A stretch of DNA of 7,941 bases from an uncultured Bacteroidota bacterium (GCA_946479055.1 CAMLEX010000205.1:1-7941); one strand, 5' to 3'. Positions 1 through 7,389 are shown, counted from the first letter of the stretch. Translations and numbers: made by a program. Notes: generated from the letters alone by a model not told the origin.

Positions 1-590
1 AATAACAACATCAGGCAACTTGCTCCCAACAATAAAGCCGTTGACAAATTCGCTGGTGCGATCAACAAGCAAACAATAGCAACAGGAACCATCACCGGTA
101 AAAATCCCTTCTTAAAGTCTTTGATGACATCCTGTTTTTTACTTAACAACCGGGCCAGGTACATAAACAATGCGAGTTTGGCCAGATCGGAAGTTTGCAT
201 CGTCATGTTGATCAACGGTAGCCTGATCCAGCGGCTACCTTCATTCATTCTTACACCAAAAAATAATGTATAGATCAATAAAGGAATAACCAGCAGGAAC
301 ATGATCGTAGCTATTCTTGAATACAAAGTATAATTAACAAGATGTGCAAAATATACTACCAGGATACCGACAACGATAAACGCAACTTGTTTAAATAAAT
401 AAACTTCCGTATTACCCTTATAATTTTTATAGGCCAACGATCCGGTGGCACTGTATACCGCCAGCAATGAAACCAATGCCAACAACACCACCAATGCCCA
501 GATCACTTTATCTCCTCTCGTTTTACTGAGTAGTTTGCGGGTATTGAAATTCCCCATTTCACTGAATCGTATATCTCTTGTTACTTCCAT
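1..590 (-). CDS. ftsW: FtsW, septal peptidoglycan glycosyltransferase (SEDS family), N-terminal part only
   Basis: The first 196 codons of a SEDS-family membrane protein are present; the rest lies beyond position 1. FtsW polymerises lipid II at the division septum together with its FtsI partner. The translation shows hydrophobic segments at about residues 28-47, 65-84, 92-112 and 163-190, the loop motif GSRWIRLP (118-125), a QTSDLAKLAL stretch (132-141) matching the family's QPSELAKL, and ANLSTALLLG (180-189). The start is uncertain. ATG at 590 is the first possible one, because an in-frame TAA sits two codons upstream of it. A second ATG at 557 (MGNFNTRK) would give a protein 11 residues shorter, beginning closer to the conserved region. 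No Shine-Dalgarno site precedes either. The leader before 590 is a 7-bp tandem repeat ending 3 nt from the ATG. The gene follows murD, as expected for this lineage. RodA is the alternative SEDS member, but the dcw context favours FtsW. Confidence 0.95.
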   Translation of the reverse strand, partial: MEVTRDIRFSEMGNFNTRKLLSKTRGDKVIWALVVLLALVSLLAVYSATGSLAYKNYKGNTEVYLFKQVAFIVVGILVVYFAHLVNYTLYSRIATIMFLLVIPLLIYTLFFGVRMNEGSRWIRLPLINMTMQTSDLAKLALFMYLARLLSKKQDVIKDFKKGFLPVMVPVAIVCLLIAPANLSTALLLGASCLMLL

Positions 591-593
591 TTT

Positions 594-656
594 TCGTTAC
601 TCGTTACTCGTTGCTCGTTCCTCGTTACTCGTTGCTCGTTATTCGTTTCTCGTTAG
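594..656 (-). repeat. Nine-unit heptamer tandem array (consensus GTAACGA), ftsW leader
   Basis: Nine consecutive 7-bp units, in register, read tcgttac or a one- or two-base variant on the plus strand (GTAACGA on the coding strand). Positions 3, 4 and 6 of the plus-strand unit (g, t and a mostly conserved core TCGTT) vary least, and the last two bases vary most. The array fills most of the murD-ftsW gap and ends 3 nt before the ATG at 590. Because 7 is not a multiple of 3 and each consensus unit contains TAA, translation in the transcript direction meets a stop in every frame within 21 bp. On the opposite strand the same array is free of stops. Confidence 0.93.
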
Positions 657-660
657 CCGC

Positions 661-688
661 TCAACTGTCAACTATCATCTGTCAACTT
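661..688 (-). repeat. Second heptamer array (consensus CAGTTGA), four units
   Basis: Four consecutive 7-bp units (plus strand tcaactg, tcaacta, tcatctg, tcaactt) lie 4 bp from the GTAACGA array and start 3 bp after the murD stop codon in transcript direction. The unit differs in sequence from the neighbouring array but has the same period. An AGTTGAC word also occurs in the murE-mraY gap at 3668-3674, again beyond a GTAACGA-type array. Confidence 0.8.
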
Positions 689-691
689 TTT

Positions 692-2032
692 TTATAACTC
701 CTTCACTGCATGCTTAAATTGATTTCCCCTGTCTTCATAATTTTTAAACAGATCAAAGCTGGCACAGGCCGGGCTTAATAAAACCACATCGCCTTTAGCT
801 GAAAAATGAAAAGCCGCCTGCACTGCATCTACAGCATTTTCCGTGTTTACAATTGTGCTCACTATATTTCCGAAAGCTTCATGTATTTTCCGGTTTTCGG
901 TTCCCAGGCAAATAATTGCTTTTACTTTTTCTTTTACCAATTCTTCAATGAGCGAATAATCATTTCCTTTATCTACACCACCCAGGATCAGGATCGTTGG
1001 TTTAGTCATACTTTCCAACGCATACCAGGTCGAGTTGACATTTGTTGCCTTACTATCATTGATAAATTCTACACCGCGGATTGTTGCTACCGGCTCCATG
1101 CGATGCTCCAGCCCCTGGAAATCCTGCACCGCTTCACGGATCTTTTCTTTGCGGATGTCCATTGTTGATCCCGCTACACAGGCTGCCATGGTATTATATT
1201 GATTATGTTTTCCTTTCAGGGCAAAATCATATACACTCATACTTGTAAAATCTTCTCCTGTTCTTACGTACATGTCCCCGTCCTTAATAAATGCTCCTTT
1301 TGCTAGTTCTGTTTTCATGCTGATTGGCAGTTGGTTTGAGTGAATATTGTACCTGTTAATATATCTCATCGTTATTTCGTCATCGGCGCAGTAGATGAAA
1401 TGATCACCAGGCTGCTGGTTCTCTGCAATGCGAAATTTGCTATTTATATAATTTTCGAAATTGTAATCGTAGCGATCCAAATGATCTTCCGTAATATTGG
1501 TCAATATGGCGATATCAGGTCTGAATGTTTTGATATCATCTAATTGAAAACTGCTGATCTCTGCTACATACAACGGTTTTGGATTCTCTGCTATCTGCCT
1601 TGCAAATGAATAACCAATATTGCCTACCAATGCACAATCCAGTCCCGCTTTCCGGCAGATATGATACATTAATGCAGTGGTTGTCGTTTTCCCGTTACTC
1701 CCGGTAATAGCAATGATCTTACTATCTCCTTTGAAGCGGTAAGCCAGTTCAATTTCACTGATGATTTCAATACCCCTGGCCCTGATCTTTTTCACCATTA
1801 CATTTTTCTCCGGGATGCCCGGGCTTTTCATCACTTCATCAGCATTAAGAATTCTTGTTTCATCCTGCCTGCCTTCTTCAAATTCAATACCTGCGTTTTG
1901 GAGTTCGCTACGATAATTATCCTTCAAAGAACTTTCGTCTGAAACGAATACATCATATCCTTTCTGCTTTGCAAGAATGGCGGCTCCTACGCCGCTTTCT
2001 CCTCCTCCTAAAATGACTATTCGCTTACTCAT
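692..2032 (-). CDS. murD: MurD, UDP-N-acetylmuramoyl-L-alanine--D-glutamate ligase
   Basis: This cytoplasmic Mur ligase uses ATP to add D-glutamate to UDP-MurNAc-L-Ala. From ATG 2032 the protein has 446 residues, a normal length for MurD. The N-terminal nucleotide-sugar binding domain begins with GGGESGVG (9-16) and has SPGIP (70-74). The central ATPase domain has the P-loop GSNGKTT (111-117), EISSFQL (158-164), TNITEDHLDRY (178-188) and Lys199, placed where the family carries a carbamylated lysine. The C-terminal domain has GKHNQYN (274-280), HRME (310-313), NDSKATN (325-331) and SPACASFD (420-427). The frame is open to another ATG at 2095, which would add 21 residues. ATG 2032 is preferred because MSKRIVILGGG aligns with the usual MurD N-terminus and because an AGGAG site lies 6 nt upstream of it. 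NDSKATN and ASFD separate it from MurC, MurE and MurF. Confidence 0.97.
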   Translation of the reverse strand: MSKRIVILGGGESGVGAAILAKQKGYDVFVSDESSLKDNYRSELQNAGIEFEEGRQDETRILNADEVMKSPGIPEKNVMVKKIRARGIEIISEIELAYRFKGDSKIIAITGSNGKTTTTALMYHICRKAGLDCALVGNIGYSFARQIAENPKPLYVAEISSFQLDDIKTFRPDIAILTNITEDHLDRYDYNFENYINSKFRIAENQQPGDHFIYCADDEITMRYINRYNIHSNQLPISMKTELAKGAFIKDGDMYVRTGEDFTSMSVYDFALKGKHNQYNTMAACVAGSTMDIRKEKIREAVQDFQGLEHRMEPVATIRGVEFINDSKATNVNSTWYALESMTKPTILILGGVDKGNDYSLIEELVKEKVKAIICLGTENRKIHEAFGNIVSTIVNTENAVDAVQAAFHFSAKGDVVLLSPACASFDLFKNYEDRGNQFKHAVKEL

Positions 2033-2038
2033 GCGTCT

Positions 2039-2044
2039 CTCCTT
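2039..2044 (-). promoter_or_regulatory. Canonical Shine-Dalgarno site before murD
   Basis: The transcript reads AAGGAG, then 6 nt, then the ATG at 2032. None of the other starts in this window has so clear a site, which supports this ATG over the upstream one at 2095. Bacteroidota generally do not rely on Shine-Dalgarno pairing, so its function is uncertain. Confidence 0.6.
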
Positions 2045-2160
2045 CTTCCCCAGATGTATCAGGGACCGGGCTTTATAATTTTTCATCTTCTGCATTATCT
2101 TTTCGCAGAAGAAAATAATGAAACATTAGTTTCTCATTGGTTCGGAAAAAATTGGTTCTT

Positions 2161-2191
2161 CACAAGTATCAACTTTGGAAATTTCTCACAA
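2161..2191 (-). promoter_or_regulatory. Weak Bacteroidota-type promoter candidate upstream of murD
   Basis: Inside the long mraY-murD gap, the coding strand has TTG (2191-2189), a 20-nt spacer and TACTTGTG (2168-2161). The latter has one mismatch to the Bacteroidota -7 consensus TAnnTTTG. It would start transcription roughly 120 nt before murD. In AT-rich DNA such a match can easily occur by chance. Confidence 0.2.
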
Positions 2192-2248
2192 TTTCTTTGC
2201 ATCAGAGTTAAATCTTCAAAGGGGTTCGATAGCAGTTGGTGGTTTCTC

Positions 2249-2266
2249 AAAAAGCCTTTCTTAGGC
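2249..2266 (-). terminator. Weak hairpin plus T-run after mraY
   Basis: Eleven nt after the mraY stop the transcript reads GCCT, a 5-nt loop, AGGC, then five T. A 4-bp stem is too short for a confident intrinsic terminator. At most it could cause partial termination or a pause before the long gap to murD. Confidence 0.2.
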
Positions 2267-2277
2267 AATAACCTTTC

Positions 2278-3555
2278 TTATCTTAATTTCAACGTTACTA
2301 TACTTAATACCACACACAACACTGTCACTATCCAAAACCTCGTTACGATCTTTGCCTCATGATATCCTTTCTTCTGGTAATGGTGATGCAGGGGACTCAT
2401 CAAAAAAATCCTTTTTCCCACTCCATATTTCTTCTTCGTGTATTTGAAATAACTTACCTGCATCGTCACACTCAACACTTCTACCAGGAACACGCCGCAG
2501 AAAATAGGTATCAGCAATTCCTTATGAACAATAATGGCCAATGCCGCAATAATTCCTCCCAGCGTTAAACTTCCCGTATCACCCATGAATACTTGTGCCG
2601 GATAAGAATTATACCAAAGAAAACCGATACATGCACCTATCATAGCTGCAATGAAAATGGACAATTCACCCAAACCTGGTATGTACATGATATTGAGATA
2701 ATCGGCAAAAAAGAAGTTACCACTGGCATAGGCAAATATGCCAAGCAAAACACCAATCAATGCCGAGGTACCGGTTGCTAATCCATCCAATCCATCTGTA
2801 ATATTTGACCCATTTGATACGGCGGTAATAATGAATATCACAACCAGTATATATAATACCCATGAATATTTTCTTATACCTTCCGGCAATAGCTTAGTGT
2901 AATTGAATTCATGATTTTTTACAAACGGAATAGTGGTGATAGGTTCTTTTGTTTCTACAAAATGTTTTACCCGGTTGTTTACGGTTCTTGTCATAACAGT
3001 CGTATCACCAACCTCAGGCGTACCCTGGTATTCTCTCCAAATCCTTACATCATCATTAAAGTAAAGAACAGCCCCTACTGTTACCCCTAAACCTACTTGC
3101 CCTAATATCTTGAACCATCCCGCCAATCCATCTTTATCTCCTTTTTTATAAGCAACACCCTGCTGCTGGGCCATTTTCTTTGCCCTTAATTTTAAATAAT
3201 CGTCTATAAAACCGATAATACCCAACCAAACAGTAGCTACCAGCATCAGGATGATATAGACCGTATCGAGTTTTGCCAGTAACAAAGTAGGTATCAAAAT
3301 TCCAAGGATAATAATGATACCGCCCATCGTTGGCGTTCCCTTTTTAGTTTGTTCACCGGCCAGACCAAGGTCACGTACACTTTCACCCACTTGTTTATTT
3401 TGCAAAAACCTGATCAGCTTTTTACCATATACCAGCGTAATGAACAAGGATAACAAAATGGCCAGCAACACTCGGAAAGTAATGAACCTGTACAGCTCAC
3501 TCCCTGGGAAGTTCATATCCTGTTTATCAAACCAATCAAATAAATGATACAGCAT
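2278..3555 (-). CDS. mraY: MraY, phospho-N-acetylmuramoyl-pentapeptide-transferase
   Basis: This multi-pass inner-membrane enzyme transfers phospho-MurNAc-pentapeptide from UDP to undecaprenyl phosphate, giving lipid I. Family motifs appear in order: KKGTPTMGG (71-79), the Mg-binding aspartates in GFIDDYLK (Asp118, Asp119), [13 protein letters not shown] (248-260), FMGDTGSL (323-330) and the loop SPLHHHY (387-393). Hydrophobic segments are spread over the protein from about residue 25 to the C-terminus. At 425 residues it is about 65 longer than E. coli MraY (360). Most of the excess lies at about residues 167-228, a polar stretch between the segments at about 148-166 and 231-247, which by the known topology should face the periplasm. 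Long MraY proteins of this kind are, from memory, usual in Bacteroidota. The ATG at 3555 is preceded by a heptamer array and no Shine-Dalgarno site. murF, which separates murE and mraY in E. coli, is absent here. Confidence 0.98.
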   Translation of the reverse strand: MLYHLFDWFDKQDMNFPGSELYRFITFRVLLAILLSLFITLVYGKKLIRFLQNKQVGESVRDLGLAGEQTKKGTPTMGGIIIILGILIPTLLLAKLDTVYIILMLVATVWLGIIGFIDDYLKLRAKKMAQQQGVAYKKGDKDGLAGWFKILGQVGLGVTVGAVLYFNDDVRIWREYQGTPEVGDTTVMTRTVNNRVKHFVETKEPITTIPFVKNHEFNYTKLLPEGIRKYSWVLYILVVIFIITAVSNGSNITDGLDGLATGTSALIGVLLGIFAYASGNFFFADYLNIMYIPGLGELSIFIAAMIGACIGFLWYNSYPAQVFMGDTGSLTLGGIIAALAIIVHKELLIPIFCGVFLVEVLSVTMQVSYFKYTKKKYGVGKRIFLMSPLHHHYQKKGYHEAKIVTRFWIVTVLCVVLSIVTLKLR

Positions 3556-3563
3556 ATTCGTAT

Positions 3564-3591
3564 TCGTTACTCGTTTCTGGTTACTTGTTAC
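3564..3591 (-). repeat. Four-unit degenerate GTAACGA heptamer array, mraY leader
   Basis: Four 7-bp units in register (plus strand tcgttac, tcgtttc, tggttac, ttgttac), with more degenerate flanks at 3557-3563 and 3592-3598, belong to the same family as the array at 594-656. The array ends 8 nt before the mraY ATG, a position like that of the larger array before ftsW. Confidence 0.8.
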
Positions 3592-3617
3592 TGGTCGTTT
3601 AAAGTTTACTTGTTTTA

Positions 3618-3659
3618 TTCACAAGTCTTATCAGCGGTTCACAATTGAACTTGTGAACC
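3618..3659 (-). promoter_or_regulatory. Two competing 9-bp inverted repeats in the murE-mraY gap
   Basis: On the transcript, GGTTCACAA (3659-3651) pairs perfectly with TTGTGAACC (3644-3636) across a 6-nt loop. The overlapping TTCACAAGT (3657-3649) pairs equally perfectly with ACTTGTGAA (3626-3618) across a 22-nt loop. The two helices share their 5' arm and cannot form together. Neither is followed by a T-run, so they are not simple terminators. They could be an mRNA switch, a processing or stability element, a protein-binding palindrome, or just repeat debris. The pairing is seen directly; the function is unknown. Confidence 0.45.
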
Positions 3660-3684
3660 TTAAACTTGTCAACTCGTCTCGTCT

Positions 3685-5148
3685 CTACTTATCTAACATT
3701 TCAAAAACTTCTCTCACCACTTCCTTATCATCAAAATGATTCTTCACTCCTTTTATTTCCTGGTATTTCTCATGGCCCTTCCCGGCTACCAGGATAATGT
3801 CTTCCGGCTTTGCTAAACTGATCGCTGTTTTTATCGCCTCTTTTCTATCCACTATTGAGATATACTTTCGTTTGGCTGCCGGGGGTAATCCTTCTTCCAT
3901 ATCCTTTATGATCTGCACCGGATCTTCACTTCTCGGATTATCACTTGTAAAAATCACTTTATCACTATGCTCACAAGCCGCTTCTGCCATGATGGGCCTT
4001 TTTGTTTTATCTCTGTCACCACCACACCCCACCACGGTTATCACCTGTTCAAATCCCTTTTTCAATTTTTTGATCGTTGCCAGCACATTCAGTAAGGCAT
4101 CTGGCGTATGCGCATAATCAACTATTGCTATCAGTTTTTCTTTCGGCGATACCATATAATCAAATCTTCCTTCAGCACCCGTTAGTACACTCAGGCATCG
4201 TAACACTTCATGTTTATCTTCTCCCATACACACTCCCACACCATACGCTGCCAACAGGTTGTAGGCATTGAATTCACCGATCAACCTGAAATGAACTTCC
4301 TGGTCATTTACCAGCATCACTAATCCTGATAAACTATTTTCAATGATCTTTCCTTTAAAATCAGCTACGGTTTTCAAACTGTACAAATACTTTCCTGCAT
4401 TTGTATTCTGCAGCATCACCGTTCCTCTTTTATCATCCGCATTGCTGATGGCAAATGCTGATGAAGGCAATGAATCAAAGAAGGCTTTCTTTACCCGGAT
4501 ATATTCATCAAATGTTTGGTGATAATCCAGATGATCATGCGTGATATTGCTGAAAACACCGCCTGCAAACTTCAACCCCATCACCCGATACTGGTGCAGA
4601 GCATGTGAACTAACTTCCATGAATACATGCGTACAGTCCTCATCTGCCATTTGCTTCAACAGTTGATTCAAACTGACGGCATCCGGCGTTGTGTGTGTAG
4701 CAGGTACAATTTTATCACCAATGTGATTTTCAACCGTACTTAACAATCCACATTTATATCCCAATCCTGCAAAGAGCTTGTATAACAAGGTCGCTATTGT
4801 TGTTTTGCCATTCGTACCTGTCACACCAATCAGTTTCATTTTCTCCGAAGGCTGACCATAAAAATTATGTGCCATCAATCCTGCAGCCGCTGCACTGTTT
4901 TCTACCTGCACGTACACCATTCCTTCTTTTAAAACTGCAGGCATTGTTTCACATACTACCGTTATCGCCCCGCTCTCTGTTGCTTTTTCAATAAACTGGT
5001 GACCATCTGTTGCCACCCCTCTTACTGCTACAAATAAGCTACCGGGTTTTACGTTCCTCGAATCGATCTGTACATCATTTATATCCACCTCAGTGCTTCC
5101 TGTCACTGACCTGATCGCTACTTTATATAGTATATCCCGTAATAACAC
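3685..5148 (-). CDS. murE: MurE, UDP-MurNAc-L-Ala-D-Glu--meso-diaminopimelate ligase
   Basis: This cytoplasmic Mur ligase adds the third residue of the peptidoglycan stem peptide. The 487-residue protein has the P-loop GTNGKTT (111-117), TTPD (153-156), EVSSHAL (178-184), NITHDHLDYH (201-210), a lysine pair at 220-221 where the family has its carbamylated lysine, GEFNAYN (291-297), DYAHTPDAL (344-352), GCGGDRDKTKRP (374-385), TSDNPRSEDP (401-410) and GKGHE (456-460). DNPR is the known signature of enzymes that choose meso-diaminopimelate rather than lysine, so a DAP-type wall is expected. The start codon is GTG. The frame has no ATG or TTG between the upstream in-frame stop (a TGA overlapping the end of ftsI) and position 5148, and the N-terminus from there fits the family. 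A purine-rich AAAGGA lies 12 nt upstream, too far for an ideal ribosome site. The gene follows ftsI after 34 bp. Confidence 0.98.
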   Translation of the reverse strand: MLLRDILYKVAIRSVTGSTEVDINDVQIDSRNVKPGSLFVAVRGVATDGHQFIEKATESGAITVVCETMPAVLKEGMVYVQVENSAAAAGLMAHNFYGQPSEKMKLIGVTGTNGKTTIATLLYKLFAGLGYKCGLLSTVENHIGDKIVPATHTTPDAVSLNQLLKQMADEDCTHVFMEVSSHALHQYRVMGLKFAGGVFSNITHDHLDYHQTFDEYIRVKKAFFDSLPSSAFAISNADDKRGTVMLQNTNAGKYLYSLKTVADFKGKIIENSLSGLVMLVNDQEVHFRLIGEFNAYNLLAAYGVGVCMGEDKHEVLRCLSVLTGAEGRFDYMVSPKEKLIAIVDYAHTPDALLNVLATIKKLKKGFEQVITVVGCGGDRDKTKRPIMAEAACEHSDKVIFTSDNPRSEDPVQIIKDMEEGLPPAAKRKYISIVDRKEAIKTAISLAKPEDIILVAGKGHEKYQEIKGVKNHFDDKEVVREVFEMLDK

Positions 5149-5182
5149 GATAGATATTGATCCTTTTAAGTAATTAAATTCT

Positions 5183-7312
5183 TCAACTCAGTTCTAATAC
5201 TACTTTCATTTCTTTCGACAATGAACTACCAGCTTCAATAGACTGGCTAGTCACTTTTCCTTTTCCTTTAACCGACACCTTTACTCCCAAACTTTCCAAT
5301 AAGTACAAAGCATCTTTCAATCCCATTCCCTTTACATTTGGCATTACTTGTTTCTTAACTGAACCCGATTTTATCACCGGTTGATAATTGGTCGCAAATA
5401 CATTGCTCCAATTTCCATTGGTTGCTGAATCCGTATAGCCAACATTCAACGTTGTAAATACATTCTTTATATCAGCAGTATTACCTGCATAGAAATAGGT
5501 TGAACTGTCTTTCTTTGCTACATAAATGTTTGGCGATTTCTGATTAACATACATGGCATACAGTTTTGTTGCAACTTCCCTAAACACAGGCCCCGCCAGC
5601 GATCCACCATAATGCACTGCTGCATGAGGTTTGCTTCTTATTACTACAATACAGGAATACTGCGGATCATTAGCAGGAAAATAACCTGCAAATGATGCCT
5701 GGTACACACCGGCACCATATTTAATATTTCCATCTGCCACGTGAGCTGTTCCTGTTTTTCCTGCTATTCCAAAAGGCATATCTTTAAAAGGAAGCCTTCC
5801 TGTCCCCTCTGTTATCACAGCCTCCATACTTTCTTTCGCAGCTTTTATTACCTCAGGTTTAGCAATACTTTCATCCAGCACCGTAGGCTCAAATTGTTTT
5901 ATCATTATACCGTCCTGCTGAATGCTGTTTACCAGGTAAGGTTTCATCATCTTACCATTATTGGCTATAGCATTATATAAGGTAAGTGTATGCAAAGGAC
6001 TTACCTGTGCCGCATAACCATAACTCATTGTGATCATATTCATTACACCACCTTTGTTTTTATCCAACGGAGCCAGCTGTGGCTTTGGAATATTAGAAAG
6101 ATCTATAGGCGAACGAACATCCATATGATAACGATGTAAATAATCCCTGAACTCTCGCGGATTTTGTGCAAAAGCTTTATAGGCTACTTTACTCATACCT
6201 ACATTCGAACTATGAGCAAAACATTCCTTTACAGTCAGCACCGCTTTAGGGGAGCGTTCAGCATCATTCACATTTCTTGGGCCCACCACCATCTGGCCTG
6301 CACTTCCTACTTCTACCAGGTCATTTAGTTTTGAAGAACCTTTTTCGAGAACAGCTAAAAGCGTAACCAGTTTTATTGTTGATCCGGGCTCTGTAACACG
6401 CAATGCATAATTATCATCTTCCCAATAACTGCCATCAGGTCTGCGACCCAGGTTGGCAATTGCTTTGATCTTACCGGTTTTTGTTTCCATCACTATGCAA
6501 GTGCCATATAAGGATTCACTTGACTCCATCATCTTTAGCAAAGCATTTTCTGCTATATCCTGTATGTTCACATCCAGTGTAGTGAAAATATCTTTCCCAT
6601 TCTCCGGCTCTATCTGGAATCCTTCTATCGGAATAGCGCCACCGGCGGCATATCGTACAAGACGTTGTCCTTTTTGACCAGTCAATAAAGTATCATAACT
6701 TTTTTCAAGTCCCACATTTTGTTTTTTCATCTTTCCATTGCTTGCTATATGCTCACGGGAAAGACCAATCGTTCTGTTGGCCAGCAAACCAAATGGCGAT
6801 AAACGTTTGCTGCTTTCTTCTACGATCACACCACTTTTATTTCTTCCCAATCTTACCAGGGGAAACTGGCGGAAATTTTTATACTGCTCAAATGATAATT
6901 TCTTTTTTAAAGAATAATAACGCCCTTTCTTTTTATACCCATCCAGCAATTCTTTTTTGTATTGTGCTGAACTTTTATCACCAAAGTAACTGGCCATTGC
7001 TATAGCAAATGAATCCACATTTTCTTTAAATACTTTTCCATTTTTATCCCGTAACCCATCAGCTCTGAAGTCCAAATAGATATCAAACTCCGGCAGCGAA
7101 GTACTCAGCATCTGGCCATCTTCGCTATAGATAGTGCCCCTGTCCGCATCCAATTCTACGATCCGCTGGTGCATACTATCACTCATACTACGCCAATGAT
7201 CGCCCTGGAAACGTTGTATATAAAATGCCTTACCCAATATCAGCATGCTCAACAGCACCATGCCGATAAAGCATAGATAAACTCTCCATAATATGTCACG
7301 TCTTACTTCCAT
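5183..7312 (-). CDS. ftsI: Division-type penicillin-binding protein (FtsI/PBP3-like transpeptidase) with C-terminal PASTA domain
   Basis: This class B penicillin-binding protein cross-links septal peptidoglycan in the periplasm as the partner of FtsW. Its 709 residues show a short cytoplasmic N-terminus, one membrane anchor at about 11-30, a dimerisation-type domain beginning with DRGTIYSEDG (57-66), and a transpeptidase domain from about 240 to 585. The three active-site motifs are present: STIK (Ser311 nucleophile, Lys314) in EPGSTIK, SSN (368-370) and KTG (519-521) in GKTGTA. The more common form of the first motif in this family is STFK; Ile replaces Phe here. Residues about 652-709, starting with KKQVMPNVKG, form a single PASTA domain, linked by a polar stretch of roughly 60 residues. 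E. coli FtsI has 588 residues and no PASTA. No transglycosylase domain is present. The ATG at 7312 lies 2 nt after a palindromic repeat. Placement between ftsL and murE supports the division role over an elongation role. Confidence 0.95.
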   Translation of the reverse strand: MEVRRDILWRVYLCFIGMVLLSMLILGKAFYIQRFQGDHWRSMSDSMHQRIVELDADRGTIYSEDGQMLSTSLPEFDIYLDFRADGLRDKNGKVFKENVDSFAIAMASYFGDKSSAQYKKELLDGYKKKGRYYSLKKKLSFEQYKNFRQFPLVRLGRNKSGVIVEESSKRLSPFGLLANRTIGLSREHIASNGKMKKQNVGLEKSYDTLLTGQKGQRLVRYAAGGAIPIEGFQIEPENGKDIFTTLDVNIQDIAENALLKMMESSESLYGTCIVMETKTGKIKAIANLGRRPDGSYWEDDNYALRVTEPGSTIKLVTLLAVLEKGSSKLNDLVEVGSAGQMVVGPRNVNDAERSPKAVLTVKECFAHSSNVGMSKVAYKAFAQNPREFRDYLHRYHMDVRSPIDLSNIPKPQLAPLDKNKGGVMNMITMSYGYAAQVSPLHTLTLYNAIANNGKMMKPYLVNSIQQDGIMIKQFEPTVLDESIAKPEVIKAAKESMEAVITEGTGRLPFKDMPFGIAGKTGTAHVADGNIKYGAGVYQASFAGYFPANDPQYSCIVVIRSKPHAAVHYGGSLAGPVFREVATKLYAMYVNQKSPNIYVAKKDSSTYFYAGNTADIKNVFTTLNVGYTDSATNGNWSNVFATNYQPVIKSGSVKKQVMPNVKGMGLKDALYLLESLGVKVSVKGKGKVTSQSIEAGSSLSKEMKVVLELS

Positions 7313-7314
7313 AC

Positions 7315-7340
7315 TCTAAATCCCTAAAGGGACTTTTAGA
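7315..7340 (-). repeat. CCCTTTAGGG-type palindrome abutting the ftsI start codon
   Basis: On the transcript, outer arms TCTAAA (7340-7335) and TTTAGA (7320-7315) flank inner arms TCCCT (7332-7328) and AGGGA (7325-7321), with two unpaired bases (AG) on one side and a TT centre. The folded RNA would have a 6-bp stem, a 2-nt bulge and a 4-bp stem with a UUUA loop, ending 2 nt before the AUG at 7312. Similar palindromes are, from memory, common between genes in Bacteroidota genomes. Confidence 0.65.
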
Positions 7341-7389
7341 CTCTGTTTGCTTTATATCTAAATACATTTTGAAAAAAAACTATTATTCT

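Noticed and set aside
555..590. The N-termini predicted for FtsW (MEVTRDI) and the FtsI-like protein (MEVRRDI) look alike, sharing the first ten bases ATGGAAGTAA.
   Set aside because: The match is very short, the proteins are unrelated, and FtsW may really start at the ATG at 557. Coincidence is the simplest reading.
594..688. The tandem heptamers as a CRISPR array.
   Set aside because: Units are 7 bp and contiguous with no unique spacers, unlike any CRISPR repeat-spacer layout.
445..717. Plus-strand open frame of 90 codons with a repeating SLLVAR-like peptide.
   Set aside because: It is antisense to ftsW and its repetitive part is the translation of the heptamer array, which has no stops on this strand. 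A 7-bp repeat read in three frames gives a 7-residue period; nothing suggests a real protein.
806..1168. Plus-strand open frame of 120 codons inside murD.
   Set aside because: It lies wholly antisense to conserved murD sequence, has no family resemblance and an unlikely residue composition. The other plus-strand frames opposite mraY, murE, ftsI and ftsL were dismissed for the same reason.
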